DNA of 49,279 nucleotides from Dissophora ornata (Eukaryota > Mortierellomycota > Mortierellomycetes > Mortierellales > Mortierellaceae): the NCBI GenBank assembly GCA_025201705.1, contig MU616721.1:1-49279 (forward strand), in the 5' to 3' direction. The position numbers and the translations under genes were made by a program. Below are positions 10,409 to 21,830 of this stretch, one piece after another (position 1 is the stretch's first letter; each line of letters starts with the position of its first letter). The notes beneath the pieces were generated by a model. The model searched no databases, was not told the DNA's origin, and worked only from the letters and a program-made list of their open reading frames with translations.

Positions 10409-10770
10409 GCACTAGTAGTGGAGATTGGTTGAGGAGAAAAGGGTGCGAATGCACGATCCATGCCACGCCAAAGTAAAGTTCCCGTGTTGATTGAGTGTCA
10501 TATGCTCATCGATCTGTCTTGGTGTGACAATGACTCGCCATGATTCAAGGAGAGAAACAAAACAAAAGGAGAGGCGCGGGGTTGATCCCTTATCCCGGAA
10601 GAACAACTCTGTAGACAAAAAAACAATACGAGACAGTGCGATCCACTTTCGACAGGCACGCGGGCGTAGCTGACAACAAACAGCCGGTCGGTTCCTTACC
10701 AAAATGATCTCAGTCGTCCATATTTGGCAACCCTCGTCAGTCCCATGGTCACGTCCGGGCGCGACTTTTT

Positions 10771-11739
10771 TTAGAGGGCAGCGGCAACGACAGTCTCCTC
10801 AACGGTCGTCTCGGTGGCGACGGGGGTAGTCTCAATCTCGACGTCAACAACGGGGCTCGCGTCCTTGGCAGGGGTAGGGGGAGCAGCAACCTCAGCCTCG
10901 GCCTCAGCAGCCTCGGTAACCTCAGCAACGGGGGCAGGGGCTGCAGCCTTCTCCTCCTTCTTCTCCTTCTTGCTCTTGAAGAATCCGAGAGACAAGCGCT
11001 TGCTCAACTTTGCGGAAAGGGGAGATGAGGTCTTCTCAGCAGTGGCGGGTGTGGAGGGGAGCTCGGCAGCGGGCTTCTCCTCAGCGACAACAGTGGTCTC
11101 CTCAGCGACAACAGCGGTCTCTTCGGTGACAACAGTGGTCTCTTCGGCGACAACAGCGGTCTCCTCGGCGACAACAGTGGTCTCCTCAGCGACAACAGCG
11201 GTCTCCTCGGTGACAACAGTGGTCTCTTCGGCGACAACAGCGGTCTCTTCGGCGACAACAACCGTCTCTTCGGCGACAACAGTGGTCTCCTCGGCGACGA
11301 CAGTGGTGGTCTCAGTGGTGGTCTCGGCAACGACAGCAGCCTCGACAGCGGCAGCAGGCTTCTCGGCCTTGGGCTTCTTGTCAGTCAACTTCTTGATGTT
11401 GCTGGTCAACTTGGAGATCCATGACTTCTTCTTCTCAGCCTTGGCGGTGACAGCGAGGACTTCCTCAGTGGTCTCAGTGGTAGTAGTAGTCTCAACGACC
11501 TCAGCGGCGGCCTCCTCGACAACAACAACGGGAGTAACCTCCTCAGTAGCAGCAGGTTCGGCAGCAGCAGCAGCGACTGGCTCGGCAGCAGCGGCGGGGG
11601 CCTCCTCCTCCTTAGCCTCGACAGCTTCAGGGGCAGCAACGGCCTCCTCAGCAGCAGGGGTAATTTGAGCGGCCTCCTCTTTGATGGCCTCGTTGTTGGC
11701 AACAGGGGCCTCAACGGTGGGTGCAGTTGTGTCGGACAT
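10771..11739 (-). CDS. Low-complexity Ala/Glu/Val/Thr-rich protein with heptapeptide repeats
   Basis: A single open frame of 322 residues from ATG (11739-11737, MSDTTAPTVEAPVANNEAI; ACAACC before the ATG), with a TC-rich 5' flank. I do not recognise the family. It is acidic and disordered-looking except for two short basic segments: KKKSWISKLTSNIKKL (mid-protein) and KLSKRLSLGFFKSKKEKKEE (C-terminal third). Between them is a run of about eleven VVAEET(T/A/V) heptapeptides, some VVTEETA. The C-terminus returns to Ala/Glu/Pro/Thr-rich sequence. No signal peptide or membrane segment is visible. An upstream in-frame Met at 11835 would give a TC-rich translation typical of a leader, so I prefer 11739. 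The opposite strand is also open for 284 codons, a side effect of the repeat composition. Confidence 0.75.
   Translation of the reverse strand: MSDTTAPTVEAPVANNEAIKEEAAQITPAAEEAVAAPEAVEAKEEEAPAAAAEPVAAAAAEPAATEEVTPVVVVEEAAAEVVETTTTTETTEEVLAVTAKAEKKKSWISKLTSNIKKLTDKKPKAEKPAAAVEAAVVAETTTETTTVVAEETTVVAEETVVVAEETAVVAEETTVVTEETAVVAEETTVVAEETAVVAEETTVVTEETAVVAEETTVVAEEKPAAELPSTPATAEKTSSPLSAKLSKRLSLGFFKSKKEKKEEKAAAPAPVAEVTEAAEAEAEVAAPPTPAKDASPVVDVEIETTPVATETTVEETVVAAAL
11098..11265. repeat. Tandem pair of 84-bp units (four heptapeptides each)
   Basis: 11098-11181 and 11182-11265 are near-identical 84-bp units, each made of four 21-bp sub-repeats that encode the VV(A/T)EET(A/T) heptapeptides. Only about five positions differ. 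Further 21-bp units flank the pair. Confidence 0.85.
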
Positions 11740-12401
11740 GGTTGTAGATGAGGGAAAGTGAGTGAGGGAGAGGGAAGTTGTCGGTGGTGGGATGCGAGGA
11801 AAGGCGTGAGGGTGATAGGTGAGTATGAATGTCAAAAGCGAGAAGAGAAGAGAAAGAAGAAAAGAAGAAAGAAAGAAAGAAAGGGGACAAAGATATAGAG
11901 GGGAGGGAAAACGAGAGAGCGGCCCATTGTGGCCTGGAGGCGTGGATGGCTGTCAATGTGTTTGTTGATTAGTGTTTACACAGTGAGGCGACGTGCCATG
12001 ATCAAGGACCATGGTCATCGCAATGGGACCTATGACACCTAGACTTTCGCTTCTGTATTGAAAGGTATTCAATCGCCAATCATATGAGGGTGAGTAGCCC
12101 GCTCAGTTGCTCGTCTGTTCATTAAATGTCTATTCTATCAAGCAACATTGAACACAAGACGCTGCATGTCATATATAAAAACATATAATAAACGAAAAAT
12201 ATGAGAGCACACCTATTTTGTGCATCGCATGCACCTGCATGCACCTTGGATAGCCGGTGAGTGACCCATTCGCGGGTTCTCAGTAGGGATCAGGGCTTTA
12301 GTCCAGACTGGCCTTGAACTCTGTTCCTGTTAGCTCGGAGGCGAACAACAGCGCAAAACACCGACCATCGCGGCAAGCCGCGCACCAGTCATGACACACA
12401 C

Positions 12402-12430
12402 ACTCGCACTCGCACTCGCACTCGCACTCC
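12402..12430. repeat. (ACTCGC)n microsatellite
   Basis: About five copies of a six-base unit, preceded by a short CA run. Confidence 0.85.
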
Positions 12431-12749
12431 TCCGGTACTGTTCAGCATTGCAGTGGCAACTTTTATTCATCTGTTGACGACCGAGCAAAAGAGTAGAAGA
12501 AGAAGCCCGCGCAAACCACGGTGCGCAATATTGCAATCATCCATGCCAGCTCCTCGTCCCCTCACTTAGTGCTTTTCCCCCTTGCCTCCCCCCTCAAGTA
12601 TTTGGTATTCTCTCCGTCTCCTCAATGACACGATAGCTGCTCTTCGCTCCTGACTCCTTCATGTCCGCTCCTGGCTCTTCCCGGTACAGCAATCCCATGC
12701 GTCTCCTTTCTTTTGTTCATGACTGGGTTTTCTGGTACCTCTCGAGATT

Positions 12750-12759
12750 NNNNNNNNNN
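12750..12759. other. Assembly gap (10 N)
   Basis: Ten Ns, a conventional placeholder; the true gap size is unknown. The flanks are unrelated low-complexity sequence. Confidence 0.99.
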
Positions 12760-15700
12760 CCCCCTATCCAGAAATAAAACAAGTCAGTTCTCTCACGTAA
12801 AATGGCACTGCAACAACAAAACACGGCGTTCCGATAGGGCAGACAAGCACAAAAAGTAATAGGATAGGATGGAATGGCGCAACCGAGAGGCGTTTGCTTC
12901 TCCAAGTGGGCGCTTGATTGGGTGGTGTAAGCGCAGCACTGGGTCATCTCATGTCCTGCCTGTGTTTATATGTGCGAGTGCGTGTCCCGATGCGAACTTG
13001 GGATTTTTTGTGGTCGGATGACCTCCCTCTCCTCCTCCCTGGGGATCAAACACAAGAACAATGCGCTAAGCAAAACGGATGCACACGAGATGACTAATGT
13101 CGCCCAACCCAGGGCCAACCTTGCGTTATTGTTGATGTTTGTCACGACTTTCCTATCTTTCTTTCTTTCAATCTGCAGTTATCTGTGTTCCTCTCGATCT
13201 CTGTTTCTGTACTGACCTTTTTCTGATTTCTTCGCATTTGCTTGGAGTTGTTCGACAGTAACGGTTATATACCACACACGACATGTATTCAACATTTGAT
13301 GTTTTGTCAATAACAAAATGTCGGACCAACTCTAACTGAGATAAGAATTTTTCTAATATCCCATCTCGACATGCAGCAACCCCTCCTTGCCACTCCCTTG
13401 TGGGCGTGGCATGGGGACACACCAATCGCATTTTTTCTGTTCTTCTGGCGACGATCAAATTCATGAAGATGGACGAGATCTATGTATTTAGCTCCCAACA
13501 TCAACGAAACTCTCACGACCATTCTCAATCCGTATTATGCATTATGGTTTGATCAAAGGAGCAAGTAGAACAAAAAAAGAAACAAAAAAACCCCCACGCG
13601 CGATTGACCTTCTTCCCCGCACGGATTAATGGCACCTTGGGAACCGTCAGGACCAAGCGCGTCTCATCTTGCTGGTTTTTTTTTCAGACAGAATACATCA
13701 CCGAACTATACCCCTTGTAAGGCAACTAAACAACACATCAAGAAAGTCTCTGCAGCCTTCAATATGTTTTACAAACATACAAAGCATGGACTACACGCCT
13801 CTGTAAATCAAGATTACTGTCTATGTGTCAATATGTCAATCAAGTAGTCCTCGCCAACTTATTTTAGACCACCGTCGCACCTCTTTGCCCAATTTTCGAC
13901 CTCCGCACTAAGAGCCCCTGGTTTAAATTGTGGTACAGAGTTTCTAATGTTATTTTTTCTGTACATTTTCATGCAGTAGGTTGATTTTCTTTGTCCGAGT
14001 CCCGAGCGAGAAGAGAGCAAGAACAAAAAAAAAAGAAAAAAAAAAAAAGAGTCGATGGGTTTGTACCTCCGTGTCATTCTTCTGAGACTGGCAACCACAA
14101 GGCAAGGCACAATAACAACAACAAGCAACGGAACATTTTTATTCTCTCTTTCCTCTCACTCAGCTTGCCTTCCTGCTTGCTATCCCAACCCTGGTATGCA
14201 GCTTTCACTTGATTATGGTCCCATATATCCAGTTATTTCGTTTTCCATCATTGTTTATCTCAAATATATGCAAAAGAGCAGATGCAAAGGGGTATGTGAA
14301 TGAATGGTGTACTAGAGAGATGCCGACGTTTCTGTCCATCCATTGGTTTCCAACATATGCCGTATTTTTGGCGCCAAAAACATAACATACAGTGATAGTG
14401 GGATAGACAGAGAGGTGAACGTTACTTTTTTTTTTTGTTTTGTTTTGCTGCTCACCAACAAAAATAACAAAATCAGCCATTCGCAAAATATGCCAGCGCT
14501 CTTTCGACAAATGAGCAATGATCTATGTTCCAAGGGCTCAATGGTGTAGGCTGGAGGGGCTAGATGAAAGAGGGGAAGGGAATGAGCTGGATGCTCAGCG
14601 CCCGCAGCTCATTTCATTTTCATTTTCTTGTAAACTTGCCGCCCAAAAAAAGAATTGGGACCAATGGTGCATGCAGAAAAAATAATAAAAAACCAGTGCC
14701 GGTATGGTCCCCAGCATGGCTCTTCTATGAAAAAAAAGCCTAGCTAATCTATATTTATTATCCAGCGTCTTTACTGTCTTGCTCTACCCAGGATGCTGTC
14801 GATTCTATTTTCAGATTATAGACGACGAGAAGACGCTGCCATTTATGGACTCAGTTGGTGTTGAGAGACGTCGCGTTCAGCATCCATGTCTGGGGCCATC
14901 AGTCTCGACCTTCATGCATACTCTTGGGACCAAAACCTCATTCAAACCACAGTAGAAATCAAATGTGAAATATCAGCACCAAGCAATGACCTTGATAACG
15001 ACATTTTCTACTTTCCAGCACATTCTCCGTCGGTCATCTCCTCCTTGCCATGTTTCTTGATCGAAGGGTCCTTTTAGGTCATTAAGGTCGCACAAATGTA
15101 AAACGTATGACTGGGCCAGTATTTCGCTGCCAGCAAAGAGCCGTCGGGCGATATATTTTTTTTGTGCAACGTTGAAAAAAACAAGGGTACATTCCAATGT
15201 CACAACGAGCACCGTTAGGGCATATTTGAATCGAGCTAGAAGAAGAGCATGAAATGACACAGAGAGAGACAGAGAGAGAGAGTGGACGACTAGTAAGAGT
15301 ATGGCTGGGGAGGAGAGAGCAGCAACGTTGGGATAGGAGCCGTTACTTAGCTACCGCACATGTATTTCGGAAATGATAATATCTGAGCACTTGAGAGATC
15401 CCAGAGACACAGATAACATAAGTGTCAGAGCAGGGGCTCCATTGCTGCAACATTATTATTAATTTTCCGGCATGGAAACAGCCTCACGCTCCCATGATCA
15501 TGCCTGGGGTGTTTGCTAGCGGTGACAGAGATGAGTATTTTGCATGCATCGAAGATGAGCAAGGTGTGAAAGCGAAGGAACTCTGTTCGAGAGGACAAGG
15601 CACAAAGTTTCGCTGTTTTAAAAGACCGTTGCGAACCGATGTCGGTTGTGCTCACTTCATGTAATCAGCTGCGCGAGTGGGGCGTGATGGGGAGAGGGAT

Positions 15701-16699
15701 AAACGATCTTGCTCGGTCTTTCGGATGTAGTTATTTTCCCTCCCGATGAAAAAAATAAATAAATAAATAAAAAATTATGCTGTTCTCTCTCTCTCCATTT
15801 GGTAGTCATTCGTGGTCAAGACACGTTTTTGAATAAACATCTACAACCCACAAAACTCACAACCATCCATTGCATCTTCCCCCTTCGCGTCCATGTGCAC
15901 GAGATCAAACAGTGTAAGGTTCTGTCAATGCGTGTTTGCGTGGGATTCTATCTCTCGCACTCTTGTTGCTGTTGCTGGTCAGATCATTGGTCCTGCAAAA
16001 CGATTGTCCTGCAAGCGGAGATAGGACATCATTTGTTGTTTACACCCGACTGCTACCATGCTAGCGTCTAGTCTGGAATGGATCACAAAAATCATACAGA
16101 AATTGGTGTTTCGCTTTGTTGTCTGTAAACCAACAAACAAAGACCGAAGAACCACGAGTCCGACCGTTAACACATGTCGAGCAACAAAGAAGGTTTCCGT
16201 CTCCAATACATACAAGGAAAAAAGTAGGTTTTCGTCAATCATTTGTTTCGCACTAGCATAATGAGGAAAAATGCTCGTTAAGTCCGTTGGAGAAATGGAT
16301 GGCCCACATTTCCTTCCCACCTGCCTGCAGTAGACTATAGTACCATTTATATTTCGTTACCACTGCCCTGAATCGCGCCTAACGCGACGCGATCCCACAT
16401 AAACAGTCACCATGGTCGACCTTCTCAACAATCACTCACCACTCACTTCCTCCGGTTCTTCATGAACAACTCTGACAATGACACTGCCGCCATGGCCACT
16501 ACAAACGTTTCCAACGTCGACAGGGGCTGCAAGTGCTTTTTCAATGACCAATACTACTCTGAAGCTGACCATATGCATCCATGAGGGCTCAGGTATGTGC
16601 TGGCACAACATTGTTCATCCAGGATGCCTGTGAGATAGTTGGGGCGCCATGTTCACCTTGCTTTTAATTACTATTATGGAAATTAAACAAATTCCTGCT

Positions 16700-17850
16700 C
16701 TAAAAGAAATCCATAGCTTGTTTGCGAGCAGGGGGTCCGTTGGTATTGGCGGCAGCAGCAATAGCAATTTGTGCTGCTGCTTTTGTAGCGGTCGTGCTTG
16801 CAGTCTTGTTGGATGGGTTCTTGTGATGGTGGTGACCTTTTTGAATTACATGGGCTGTCCTGACCTTGAGTGCACTCTTGGTGGGACGCTTGTCAAATGC
16901 AGGGACATCAACCAGCGTGATCGGACTCGTCTTGTCAAATTCTGCCAACAATAATGGAAAAAGAGGCAAAAAGCGTGTTAGAACGATTGCTTCTAAGCAA
17001 GGAAACAGTGCAAAGACAGACATTCTGGATCACTTTCAAAACGTACTCTTTGTCATATTGTTCTGAAGTCCCCAGCGAATAGATCGCTTTATCGGCGTCG
17101 TCTCTGGAGAACCCGAACCCGATGTGATAGTCGAGGACGATGTTGGGGATAAGAGCGGCAACGCCAAGTCAGCTGCAGCGACACCTGTGGCTGTAATCGA
17201 CACTGATACTGCTGCCATGGTTGCATCTTTTTGCTGCTTCTTTGATTTCTTTCCTGACACCCCCTGTTGTTTTCCCTGAACCAATCCGTTTACTTTTGTC
17301 AATACCTGTTCCTCTTCCTCTTCCTCCAGCAGTCTGTTCTGCTCCGCCAATCGGTCCTGGACATGTTGCCAAATTTGATGTTGATGAAGCTGTTTCTTCT
17401 TCAATTCTTCTTCCCGTTGCTTTACAAGCGAATCATATGTTGGCGTGTCGAAGCTGCCACGGAAGAGAAAATATAAAGTGTTATTAAGACGGGTGTGGCA
17501 GAGAGATCAGGAACCTGGCCGCAGTAAGAGAAAAGCAAACATAGTCAACAGGAATCGCTGCTGAGGGCTTTACCATAGCATAGGAGCTTTTGATCGTTTG
17601 GGACGACGCTGGCTGTAAAGAATACTCCAGCTGCTCCATGGGGCTTGCTTGAAGTGGTTGAGGCGCCAGAGTGACACCAGGAATGTCAATTGTCTATCGG
17701 TCAACTGCTTAGGCTGGCCTACTTGAATATCGTCGATCTAGTCGAGATATCGTTTTTCATAGTAAGCGTAATGATACTTTGGGTGTTGTGAAGACGCTAT
17801 CCAGGCAGGTTGGAAAAGCGAGGTGCCAGCCCCTGGCACCAGCATTCCCG
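16700..17850 (-). pseudogene. RRP1/NOP52-like C-terminal fragment, disrupted
   Basis: RRP1 proteins act in nucleolar pre-rRNA processing. Visible exons: about 17850-17574, 17453-17047 and 16941-16700 (TAG). The second reads FDTPTYDSLVKQREEELKKK, a long Glu run and SIRWGLQNNMTK. It joins in phase (GTACGT/GGCAG) to KFDKTSPITLVDVPAFDKRP and TKSALKVRTA. That block, hydrophobic-GLxxNMTxxF then P...SALK, matches the C-terminal signature I know from RRP1/RRP1B. Upstream, the phase-matched frame reads PKYHYAYYEKRYLD, then an in-frame TAG (17740-17738), then IDDIQVGQPKQLTDRQ. After that the better protein sequence (IDIPGVTLAPQPLQASPMEQ) lies in another frame. There is no room before the neighbouring gene (stop at 17953) for the N-terminal RRP1 domain of roughly 250 residues. 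So this is a truncated, decayed copy; the family call is moderate. Confidence 0.6.
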
Positions 17851-17952
17851 CTAGAGAGCACTTCGTAAACGGTAGCCACTGCAATAGTATGATGTGATGA
17901 TAATGACATCTGAAGGGGAAATGTCTTCTTGTTTACCTCCATGTCAGACATG

Positions 17953-19630
17953 CTAGTGTAGTGTATCGATTGAGATGGAAGGTTGGGTAGTCGTCTGGAT
18001 GGGACAGGGGTGTGATGCAAATGGTGTCGAAGTTTTGTTTACACGAGTACTCTGTTTACAAGGTGACTGCTCATAATAAGGCACATTTTTTTTTAATTTT
18101 AAGTTGTGCAGGCTAGTTTCCTCCGCAATCTGAGCCTCGTTCTCAGCAACAGGAGCTTTGTGGATTGAAGAGCTATCGAGGCCCTGACCGCGGTCCTTGT
18201 GTAGAGCGTCACCCATCTGTTGCTCGTTCTGTTCCTCCGAAAGCGCCTCGACATCATCGTCCATGTGGCTCATATACTTTGATCCAACATAGAAACAGGC
18301 CGCCGCCACCAAACCGCCCAAGAAGCCAATACCATCATTCTTGAATCCAACCAGCATACCCGCGGTCGTAATCATCACAATAAAATTTGCATGACGTTTC
18401 TGATCACTCAGCACGCCGTCGTTCACAGTTCTCGCAACAGCACCCAATTCGATACCACTGACAAACAGCATCACACCCAAGATGGCGCTTGGATAGCTGG
18501 CAATCAGGCCTGAGAGCGAGCTGCCAAAGAAAAGACCGAAAAAGATCTTGAGCAACCCCAGGATGATGATCGACACCTCTGTGCGGGCGCCAAATCGGTA
18601 CTGGGCAGCCAGACCTCCAGATCCGTGGCAGAAAGGGATCGATCCAAAGAAGCATCCCACCAAGTTCATCAAGCCGACAGAGACAGCGATTGCCGGGGTT
18701 CCGGTGGGGCGTTCAGGAAAGAGATCCTGTGCTAGAGCAGCCAGGGCAATGACAGAGTTCAAGCACGTCAAGGGGATCTGACCAAGGGAAGCAGACATGA
18801 ATCCGTGCTTAAACTCTTCCCAGGTAGGCACAGTGACGCTGACACTATAGACACCGATCTTAGGGTAAACAACATTGGCAGGGGGATTTGTGTACAACTT
18901 GATGAACGCAATGATCAGGCCAATCATGAAGAGGATCATGGCTGTTGGGATGCGCTTGGAGCGATAGTAAAAGATGAAGACAATGATGAAGGCAAAGTAA
19001 GCCCACTCGTAGTTGTTATCCCAGGTCCAGCTATCTCCTCCAAAGCTCTTGGCTTGCTTGACCAAATCTGCAGCTTTTCCAGCGAAAGAGATGGCAGTGC
19101 CGAGTTGAATACCGCGGATGATGGACATGGGCGTATACTTCTGAACGAGGTAGATGGTGCGAGTCAGACCAAGAGCTATGACCACGGCAGAGACTCCCAT
19201 ACCGGCACTCATCACAGACCCAATCGACATGTGATTCGTCAGCGCAATAGCAGCAATAGCTACATGCAAGGAGAGTATCAGTGTGCATGTTTAATTATTC
19301 TGACCTTACGGAAGCAACACGCAACGGCAAATCAAAACACTTACACTTCATGGGCTGTACACACATGGGCATTCTAAAAGCTAGCCCAGTGAGGATGTTC
19401 CAGAGTCCCCCAAAGATCAAACTGGCTGTGAGATCGATCTGACCCGTTAAAGAGAGTGACAGCATGATGGGTAAGAGCGTTCCCAGATCGCCAAGGGAGC
19501 CACTTAGTTCACCAAGCCGGAATCCAGACTTGAACGAGTGCAGTCTGTCCTTGGCATTGGCCTTGATTGAGCTCACGAAGTCTGAGGGCTGTGCTCCCTG
19601 TTCCTGAGCAATTGGGAGAACTTGTGACAT
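17953..19630 (-). CDS. Molybdate transporter, MOT1 family
   Basis: A high-affinity molybdate importer of the SLC26/SulP-related MOT1 family. Two exons, 19630-19345 and 19259-17953, joined in phase 1 by GTAAGT/TGTAG; 530 residues. The N-terminal signature LGELSGSLGDLGTLLPIMLS (about residues 38-57) and MCVQPMKSIAAIALT across the splice site are typical of MOT1. About ten hydrophobic segments follow, with a second GxxPxCHGxGGLAAQY-type block (PFCHGSGGLAAQYRFGART). The C-terminal ~110 residues are hydrophilic and Gln/Glu/Ser/Thr-rich, probably cytosolic. The start is the first Met, MSQVLPIAQEQGAQPSD. A TATATATAA sequence lies about 90 bp upstream. The gene is intact, unlike both neighbours. Plasma or vacuolar membrane location cannot be told from sequence. 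Confidence 0.9.
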
Positions 19631-20610
19631 TATATGGAAAGGACCTGACGTTCCTCGGGTGTATTAAATGGAGGGTTGAAATCTGAAGCAACCGTGGGAA
19701 GATGAAATGGATATATTATATATACAAGGATGAGAAGAGATTGAACCGAGTGAAGGAAACGAGCAGAAGAAGAAAAGGTAGTGAGGCGGGGTGGGATGAG
19801 CGGAGGTAAATATACGAAAAAAATGACGGTCGAGGTAGAGTTTATGCATTTGTGTGGACTTGGAGGGCGATATAATCACACTACCAATGACCGATTGCTT
19901 TACCAGGTATACCTGTGTTTGTGAGACTGTGTGTGAAAAAAATGAGTTGTGGCAAAGAGAAGTCTGCATCATGCAAACAAACCCTCAAGGAGCACAACGG
20001 AAACGGCGCCTTCTTGCGCTAAACAGGTGGATACAAGAAAGAAAAAATAAAAACCGCTGACCCGGAGCCAGGCACATCACGGTAGCTTCGCGTTTGTGGG
20101 CCAGTGATTCATCGCTTTATTCGCATGTCTTGACTTGGTCGGCTCTCTTCGATACCTTTCCTGCTGCTGTTATGGAGTCAAATGACACCATCACTGTAAC
20201 AGTGATATAGAGCGGCCAGGCCCATAGCTAAGAGGAGATGTTTCTACATGCTCGCCCAACGAGCAGAGACTTTACCAAGGATTGACATCGTATTTCATTG
20301 CTGATTCATTCGTACCGGGGTTGCAAATCAGAGTTCATGAGTTTATGCAAAAAGAGGGTCACACAGGCGCTCCCGATTGGCCAACTCAATGGCCTGGACC
20401 CAGGAAGAAAGTGCTACTCCGCATGGCGCAAAACAAATACGCCCAGCACATGGATAACGAAGTGGGTCTGGTGGGGCACATGGGGCGAGGGCAGCATGCG
20501 GGGACAAAGCGGGGAGGGAAAAAAAGGAGACTAGAAGACCTTTCTTATCGGTAAACAAGACAGAGTTAAACTACACACCCTGCAGTGGTGTTTATGTCGT
20601 AAAACGGCGA
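19631..20610. other. MOT1 upstream region and spacer to the lyase pseudogene
   Basis: Holds the MOT1 promoter (TATA-like element, purine-rich on the plus strand). I see no gene in the remaining ~800 bp. Confidence 0.45.
19715..19725 (-). promoter_or_regulatory. TATA-like element of the MOT1-family gene
   Basis: TATATATAA on the minus strand, 85-95 bp upstream of the ATG at 19630, in an otherwise mixed-composition region. Confidence 0.4.
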
Positions 20611-21830
20611 TTAGTCTTCAAGAGATGGGCCAATGGCTAGAAAGCGCGCCAACGAAGGCCAGAGAGACTTCCGAGGCCACAGAGGGATCGTTGCAACCAT
20701 ATTGTAAATGCCGGCGGTTGATCTCGTCTCTGTGATCTTGTCATTGTGAAGGTCTCTCAGCAGGTCCACGATAAACTCATTTGAGGCGTCAGCTGTGGGG
20801 GTCGTACTCGTGAAGCGAACGCCAGGAGGATTCTGCGGAGCCGACAGGCGCCAACCACGCTTTAGTATCTCATCGCTAATGTCGAAAATGTTGAAATTTT
20901 CCGAGTTGAAGGCAACAGCTGTCTTTAGATCGCCATAGACATACAGGCCGGGGATTTCTTTAATGGCCTTGCATACTTTGATCTGCGCGTTGATGATATG
21001 CTTTCACTCCTTGATATAACCCGCCTCTCTCATACACATCATTGTCGCCCAGCATCCTGCGATCAGTGTACCAGAACAAGAGTTGACTATTGCGGCAGAG
21101 GTGTAAATCCCGCCGGACCAGGTGGGTAAAGCGAAGTATTGATAACGACGAAGCTCCCTACCGTGGTACATAATGATCAGGGACCCTTTGGGTGCGAAAC
21201 CATACTTTTGTGTGTCGCACGAGATAGCGGTGAAGCCTAGAACTCAAAAGTCAAAGAGCGATAGCTGGAGTCCAGACTTCTCTGTAAATGCGACCGTGAG
21301 ACTGCCGAGACAGCAGTTCGCATGAAAGTCAATGTAGCGTGTGTGTGCCAGCTCGCCCAACGCCTTGGTGTCGTCCATGACTCAATTCGGAAAGTTAGTG
21401 GCTGATCCAGCCAAGAGGAAAGTGCTCTTGTTTATCGCCTTAACAGCCTTCAGATCGACCTACATCGTGACAGGATCGTCAACCATCTGCACGCCAAAGT
21501 AGCTGACTGTCTTGTCGAATGCAAATCGTAACAACGCATATTTCACAGTGCTTTTCATATCACGGCAAAACGATATGGTTATTCCTTACATTTCTGGTTT
21601 GGTTATTTCTTTAACATACTTGGGCCATTCACGGTGGATACCAGGATCGACTCGTTTCCCCCAGACGTCGTAGTTGCGCCGCCGTTGGGTGGTGCGTGGA
21701 AGAGACCATGGTACAGACCTTAGCTTCCATCTTTCGTACTCCAGGAAAGTATTCAAGGTGCAAAGGGTTGAATCTGGAGAACGTGCGACAGACGAGGTTA
21801 AATTTCGAGGGTCTCCTTCATTCTGTCAGT
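20611..21830 (-). pseudogene. Sphingosine-1-phosphate lyase pseudogene (DPL1/SGPL1-like)
   Basis: S1P lyase is a PLP enzyme of the ER that cleaves phosphorylated sphingoid bases. Decayed coding runs from near 21830 to a TAA at 20613. Recognisable blocks: NPLHLEYFPGVRKMEA; TTSGGNESILVS (substrate/PLP region); SYFGVQMV; TKALGELAHTRYIDFHANCC (normally a HVDAC-type block); then SCDTQKYGFAPKGSLIIMY, containing the PLP lysine position (TQK), and YFALPTWSGGIYTSAAIVNS. In a single frame from about 21540 to 20613 there are four in-frame stops: TAG 21462-21460 and TGA at 21384, 21246 and 21006 (first bases). Upstream of 21600 there are also frameshifts. The N-terminal membrane segment and first part of the protein are absent. 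No intact copy lies in this window. Confidence 0.85.

Larger units (their letters stand above)
8411..10770. other. Gene-poor stretch with 5' region of RPS15 and 3' flank of the next gene
   Basis: It should hold the missing first exon and promoter of RPS15 (right of 8411). I see no other supportable gene. Notable contents are a 34-base T run and a TG-rich microsatellite. Open frames in both directions have no recognisable domains and are interrupted. Confidence 0.4.
11740..16699. other. About 5 kb without a supportable gene
   Basis: The left end is the TC-rich promoter/leader of the gene ending at 11739. Contents: a 10-N gap (12750-12759), a CACTCG-type microsatellite, A/T-rich runs (about 14026-14049 and 15750-15772) and a GA-rich patch near 15260-15285. 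A 40-codon frame at 16462-16584 (MNNSDNDTAAMATT..., containing CKCFFNDQYYSEADHMHP) reads as possibly coding, but I know no family for it and it has no partner exon. I found no tRNA, rRNA or transposase. Confidence 0.4.

Noticed and set aside
10814..11668. 284-codon open frame on the plus strand opposite the Ala/Glu/Val/Thr-rich gene
   Set aside because: It is a Ser/Ala/Val repeat shadow of the real gene's codons; the minus frame has a sensible start, basic motifs and a TC-rich leader.
20611..21540. Three TGA codons in the lyase frame as recoding (selenocysteine or reassigned TGA)
   Set aside because: A TAG is also present in the same frame, frameshifts lie upstream, and other genes in the window end in normal TGA stops (e.g. 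UXT).
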